Translations under genes and position numbers: made by a program
Part shown: positions 59,620 through 64,000 of the stretch, piece by piece
Layout of the letters: each line of letters starts with the position of its first letter
How positions within the stretch are numbered: position 1 is the first letter of the stretch
Origin: Vanilla planifolia
Lineage: Eukaryota > Streptophyta > Magnoliopsida > Asparagales > Orchidaceae
Length of the DNA: 64,000 nucleotides
Direction of reading: 5' to 3'
Assembly (NCBI GenBank): GCA_023846275.1
Contig: CM043877.1
Coordinates: 19,016,607-19,080,606 of the forward strand
Notes under the pieces: generated by a model
The model's input: only the letters and a program-made list of their open reading frames with translations
Told to the model about the DNA's origin: nothing
The model's database searches: none

Positions 59620-59631
59620 AAAGGAGGAGAT
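59620..59631 (+). promoter_or_regulatory. Copia-2 polypurine tract
   Basis: AAAAGGAGGAGA immediately before the 3' LTR start TTGTTATGTC, preceded by gacattatc. This is the classic plus-strand primer position. Confidence 0.85.
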
Positions 59632-61590
59632 TGTTATGTCACTCTTATGCTTGATGAGTCAACCTTAAATATTTAGCTTTTTGTTATAATTAACTTGTTT
59701 AGTGTGAAACAAGTATAGATTTGAAGAATAAGTCATGCACAATAAATTAGTGGTCTTTAAGACACATCTTTTCATGCACATTACATTTGAAAAGATTTTT
59801 TTGTTATGAAATAAAATGTTAACTTATTGATTACTAATCATAAGGCACATCTTTATATTTTTATCATTTTTAAATCTTACTTAAGTAACAAATTTGTTAA
59901 ATATTTTTTAATTTAGGAAACTAATGGGATTTAATTTTTTACTTAATTTTTTTGGTTATACCTATCTTATCATCTTTGCTAAATTTTACTTTTGTTAAAT
60001 TAAAAAATTAAAATCTAAAAAAATAATAATATAAAAATTTGCTCAAATTCTTTTCTTAATTTAAGAATTTTTTGTGGTTAAACCTATCTTATGTATCTTT
60101 ACTAAGTTTCTTTTTGGTTAAATTAAAAAAGTTAAAATCTAACAAAATAATAGTATCCAAATTTGCTAAAATTATTTCATTAATTTAAGAAACATGTTGG
60201 ATTTTATTTTTAACTCAATCCTTTCTTTGGTTGAGTTATTTTTTATACATATTTTTCCAAATTTTATGTTAAGTTAATTCTTAAACTATGGGTAAACTAA
60301 AACAAATATTTCTATTTAATTTTTATAATTAAATAATGAAAAAACTATGTCCTAATCCACATCCTAAGCATGTGTGCATGTGCAAAGCTCTTAGGTAGAG
60401 CAAGCCCAAATAGGCACTTATAAACATCCGGTCAGTAGACAACTAGAATGAAATCAAGTCAAGCCTGATCATTGTCACTATACATCCTGAATATGACTAG
60501 GGTAAAGTGAAGAATTGAGTCTAGCTAAACTCAAATCAAGAATGCAAATGGTTCTGGTCAGACCCATAATTATTAACCTATAAATATATGAGTGAGCTCA
60601 GGTAATAAAATCCAAAGCATATAAGGGGGACCAAACACCAATTTGACTTGTATTATCAATCCACATAAGATCTTATAAAGAGAAAATTATTTTGCTTTTT
60701 AGCAATGTGAGACTAACTTTCATCCAACATTTTAGTACCTAAAGCATAAGTTATTTCTCACCTACCAATCTTCGATCAAACAATAACTGTTTCATCTGTT
60801 ATAAGCATTGGATTCTAGCTAAAACTTAGATGGCCAAGATCACATCTAACTTCATTAGACGACTTTATTATTTCCACCTTTTCAAATAATCTATCCTTGA
60901 ATCGGATGGCTTAACTTCCTCCTATTTGAACTTACAGCTTAATACAACTTGAAATTCTAAATTTTTTAATTAATTCTAAATCTTTTAAGTTTTCATTTTT
61001 TCACTTCTCTTTATTATTTTGTACTTTTTGTACCTTTCTATATTCATCAACAAGTATAAAAAAATTGTACATTTTTTATCTACATTTTATTTCTTATTGT
61101 ATTTTTTTTCTTTTTGGTTGGGTAGCTCGACATTTGTAAAAGCCAAAGTTAGGTTTGATCTCATAAAGAGCTAAGTTAAGATTGAGTTTGCAAAAGCCTT
61201 GGTTATAATTGAACCTGTAAAAGCAAATAGGTTAGAGGTGAATCATAAGAAAAATTTTTAAATAAGTTTAAAGTAAATCATATGAAAAATTCTCAAGTTA
61301 TAACTCTTTTATTAGTGGAGTTTTTTTCCCTCCTAGGTTAGGGGTGAACGTAAGTTCTAATTTAAACTAAATAATTTTAAATATTTTTGTATCATTGTAG
61401 TTTTTATTTATTTTTTTAAATCATAAAAAATTATAATTATATATAATTTAAATATCAAAGTTTTTTTATAAGCATAAAATTATTTTTACAATTTTTTTAA
61501 AAATAAATATAATAAAAAAATTCGTAAAAATATTATAAAACCTACAATTTACTCCCCACTTGTAGGATTCATACACACTCATTTTACTTC
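59632..61590 (+). repeat. Copia-2 3' LTR
   Basis: Begins TGTTATGTCACTCTTATG and pairs with 54,451-56,345. It carries the same internal tandem array (units near 59,905, 60,050 and 60,175; the second shortened) and a ggggtgaacgtaag tail block near 61,339. The end is estimated from alignment with the other LTR. Confidence 0.85.
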
Positions 61591-61793
61591 AAATTTTCTT
61601 CACTTATTCTCTTCCTCCTTAGAGTTTTCTATAATATTATGCATGCATAATAATTATTATGTAATTCCTAGTATCATTTGACTACCATCTATTTTATCAA
61701 AATTATTTAATCCCAAAGAATCCCAATTTTTTCTTATCTTTCTTTTATTTCAACATTCATCGTAACTATGTAATTTTTACATCATATAATATG
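61591..61793. other. Short spacer between copia-2 and gypsy-C
   Basis: About 200 bp of AT-rich DNA without a feature. Confidence 0.5.
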
Positions 61794-61980
61794 TGTAACA
61801 GCCTTAATTTCTATCCCAAATTAAGTTGAAAAACCTTAGATTCAAGCCAAAAGACTAAGATTGGTTATGGTTAAATTTGATCAAATTAATTTCTAAAAAA
61901 ATATATTTTTATGTAAAATATTAAAATAATAATAAAATATTAGAAAGTGTGACATAATTACAAACTTATGTTCATAAGTG
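61794..61980 (+). repeat. Gypsy-C 5' LTR, first part only
   Basis: Matches 63,094-63,270: ttgatcaaat.aatttttaaaaa, then aaaatattaaaataataataa.atattaga.agt. Truncated on its right side by the internal deletion. Confidence 0.75.
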
Positions 61981-62015
61981 TTTAACTTGTCAGTAGGTGA
62001 AATATAAGAACCAAA

Positions 62016-63090
62016 AGCCTAAGGGATTATTGAGCCATTTCTTATTCTAAAATGAAAATAGGAAGAAGTGGTAATGGACTTTGTGATTGGTTTACCTAAA
62101 TTACTTATAGGCCATGATTAATCAAGGTAATTATGGATAGGTTAACAAATTCTACTTGCTTCTTTTTTGTTAAGACTACTTACTCAACTAAAAAATTAGC
62201 TTAAGTTTACGTGAATCATTGTTAGGTTATATGAACCAAAAGTTATTATATCTAATAAAGACCCTAAATTCACTTCTTACTAATGGAAAAGTCTACATCA
62301 AGCTTTTAGTACAAGTTTGAGATTTAGCTTAACCTTTTATCCTCAAATGGATGGTTATATAGAATAAACCATAAAAACTTCAAAAGATTTGTTGTAGCTT
62401 TATGACTTAGACTTTGGTGGAGATTGAAAAAGTCATTTGTCATTGATAAAATTTTTCTATAATAATAGATATCAATCTAGCATTAGGATGGCACTATGTG
62501 CAGTACTCTATGGAAGAAAACTATGCTAGAGAGACAGGAAGGGAAGGAAATAGATTTGTTATGTCCTGAGTTTATTAAAGATGCTACTGAAGATATCAAA
62601 ATTACTTAAGATAGAATAAAAGTAGTTTAGGATAGACAGAAGAAGCACTATGGTGCAAAGTATAGACTAGTAAGATTCCATAAGAGGGAGAATGCATTTA
62701 TTAAAGTTCACCCAACTAAAGGTGTCATAAGGTTTACAAAGGTAGGAAAAATAAAACCTAAATTCATTCATCCTTTCTAAGTCATAGAATGGTTCAAACA
62801 AGTGACATATCAAATTTCTTTACCTCCTTAATTACTAGAAGCACACAATGTGCTCTATATTTCATCTTTGAGAAGATATATTTTAGATTCCTTTCATGTG
62901 CTAAAGATGTGATGTCAAAGTAGATCTTTAATAGATAAGGTAAAAGGTTGAGAAAAAAGTCATTTTTATGGTCAAAGTCTTATGGAAAGATTAAATGGAA
63001 AGATAAGCTATTTGAGAGGTGGAGGCAAACATGGTAAATCAATACCTAAAGCTTCTCTAATTTTTGGGATGAAAGTCTTCTAGAGGGAAA
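62016..63090 (+). pseudogene. Gypsy-C integrase, readable but with stops
   Basis: Starts GLL then, after a 1-nt slip, PFLILK followed by EEVVMDFVIGLP; two stops stand where the family has WKW. The catalytic triad is visible: D in VIMDRLTNST (62,136), D in SNKDPKFTS (62,260) and E in QMDGYIE (62,362). YQSSIRMALCAVLYGRK follows, then the C-terminal KVHPTKGVIRFTKVGKIKPK, HPF, TYQISLPP and AHNVLYISSLRRYILDSFHV, typical of Del/Tekay integrase. A chromodomain-like tail (62,920-63,080) is too decayed to confirm. Position and triad identify the enzyme that inserts the cDNA; this copy is dead. Confidence 0.92.
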
Positions 63091-63093
63091 GAT

Positions 63094-64000
63094 TGTAATA
63101 GCACACAATTTCTAAGTTATATTAAGATGAGAAATTCTAGAATCAAGCTAAGAAGATTATGATAAGATATATTAAACTTGATCAAATCAATTTTTAAAAA
63201 CTATTTATTTGTAAAAATATTAAAATAATAATAACATATTAGAGAGTATGATATAAACTCAAACTTTGTAAAACATTCTATGTGCATATATCATAACAAG
63301 AATTCTTCAAAACAAACTCAATGATATTAAGTTTAAAATTTTGGTGATCTAAAATGTTTATTATAAATTTTTAAAGATTTAAATATAATTATCATTTTTA
63401 AAATATCACTCTGAATAGATTTGTAATTCTTGAAATTTCATCTTAGGTGAAAACTAATCGATTGATGAAAGATATACAAATAAGGAATAATTGACTACTA
63501 TGATTGATATGTAAATTTTAAAATTTTTGTGGTTATAATTTATTTTATAGAGGATATATTTGTATATACTTAAATGTCAAAGGGGAAAAATATAAATTTT
63601 ATGATTAGTGTTAATGCTAATATTTTTAAACCATTTGGTATGATGATATAAGTGAGTTTCAATGATAATTATTTGTGTAATGCCATTGAGAACCATTAGA
63701 AGAAGGTGAGTTAAGGAGGTTGTTGAGCTAAGCCTTGTCATTATGTTACAGTTTCTAGCAACTAGAGAAACCTATATCTATTGATTGTAGTTAAGAGAGA
63801 GAGAAGATTGAAAAATAAGGCAAGCCTTTTTTATTTTCCATAAAAATCATCATAATTACATTTCAATTGAAGTAAAAAAATTTCTAAGGTTGTTTGGATG
63901 TCATATATAAGGTGAATTGGATGTTGAAGTAAATTGATGGGCTCAAGTTGAGAAAACTTGTCTTTAATGCATATTATACAATGATATTGAAGGATATGAT
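63094..64000 (+). repeat. Gypsy-C 3' LTR, cut by window end
   Basis: Begins TGTAATAGC right after a purine-rich agagggaaagat stretch. 63,297-63,690 matches the LTR fragment at 42,918-43,230. It runs off the window, so its length and any target-site duplication are unknown. Confidence 0.75.

Larger units (their letters stand above)
54451..61590 (+). mobile_element. Copia-2: internally deleted copia with two long LTRs
   Basis: Plus-strand element with 5' LTR (54,451-56,345), primer binding site, gag-like and GAG-pre-integrase remnants, polypurine tract (59,620-59,631) and 3' LTR (59,632-about 61,590). The internal part is only about 3.3 kb; RT and RNase H boxes are absent, so pol has been lost. 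Possible 5-bp flank aaatt on both sides (54,446-54,450 and 61,591-61,595), which is weak evidence in AT-rich DNA. The LTR tail motif and the integrase start relate it to the Sirevirus-like group. Confidence 0.85.
61794..64000 (+). mobile_element. Gypsy-C: Del/Tekay-like gypsy reduced to LTR-integrase-LTR
   Basis: Plus strand. TGTAACAGCC at 61,794 and TGTAATAGC at 63,094 open two copies of the same LTR sequence. The first copy runs only about 180-200 bp before integrase starts at about 62,016. The second follows the integrase tail and continues to the window edge. Everything from the 3' part of the first LTR through gag, protease, RT and RNase H is deleted. Integrase wording is typical of the Del/Tekay chromovirus lineage. 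Confidence 0.85.

Noticed and set aside
1..64000. CRISPR arrays, tRNA or rRNA genes, bacterial operons, riboswitches
   Set aside because: No regularly spaced conserved repeats, no tRNA cloverleaf pattern and no prokaryotic gene organisation were seen; the content is plant transposon debris.

Overview
The window looks like intergenic nuclear DNA of a flowering plant. The background is very AT-rich, and every recognisable coding signal belongs to a retrotransposon family typical of plants: L1-type LINEs with a C-terminal RNase H, chromovirus-like Ty3/gypsy elements (Reina/CRM-like and Del/Tekay-like), a Tat-like gypsy fragment and Sirevirus-like Ty1/copia elements. I see no intact host gene, tRNA, rRNA, CRISPR array or prokaryotic feature. 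The species cannot be named from the sequence.

Layout. 1-13.6 kb is AT-rich and mostly featureless. It holds an LTR-tail fragment (483-830), a diverged LTR-like pair (about 7.86-8.11 and 12.78-13.04 kb), an 83-bp tandem repeat (10.7-11.0 kb) and a duplicated TA/TG microsatellite (12.57-12.77 kb). A Tat-like reverse transcriptase fragment lies at 13.6-14.0 kb. From 14.0 to 27.9 kb base composition rises sharply. This part holds an unexplained minus-strand open frame (15.15-15.72 kb), an old LINE on the plus strand (LINE-1, about 15.7-20.13 kb), an ORF1 remnant of another LINE on the minus strand (LINE-3, 20.13-21.55 kb), and a younger full-length minus-strand LINE (LINE-2, 21,639-27,928) bounded by a perfect 16-bp target-site duplication.

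28-42.7 kb is a nest of two related minus-strand gypsy elements. Gypsy-A has gag, protease and RT at 38.3-40.9 kb and integrase at 30.8-32.2 kb. It is split inside RNase H by gypsy-B (32,551-38,323), which has its own LTR pair, primer binding site, gag remnant and integrase tail. 42.9-47.5 kb holds LTR fragments of several families. 47.85-52.5 kb is a Sirevirus-like pol remnant with polypurine tract and 3' LTR. 54.45-61.59 kb is a complete but internally deleted copia element with two LTRs of about 1.9 kb that carry internal tandem repeats. 61.79 kb to the window end is a Del/Tekay-like gypsy reduced to part of one LTR, integrase and the start of the second LTR.

The coding remnants do not cooperate as a pathway; they are layers of insertion and decay. 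Most carry many stops, often where the family has tryptophan, as methylation-driven C-to-T decay would produce. LINE-2 is the exception: ORF1 is open over 471 codons, and the endonuclease, RT and RNase H catalytic residues are all present apart from a few frame breaks. I found no evidence for a novel functional system. The most informative structures are the nesting events, the tandem repeats shared by both LTRs of one element, and the unexplained segment at 14.0-15.7 kb.
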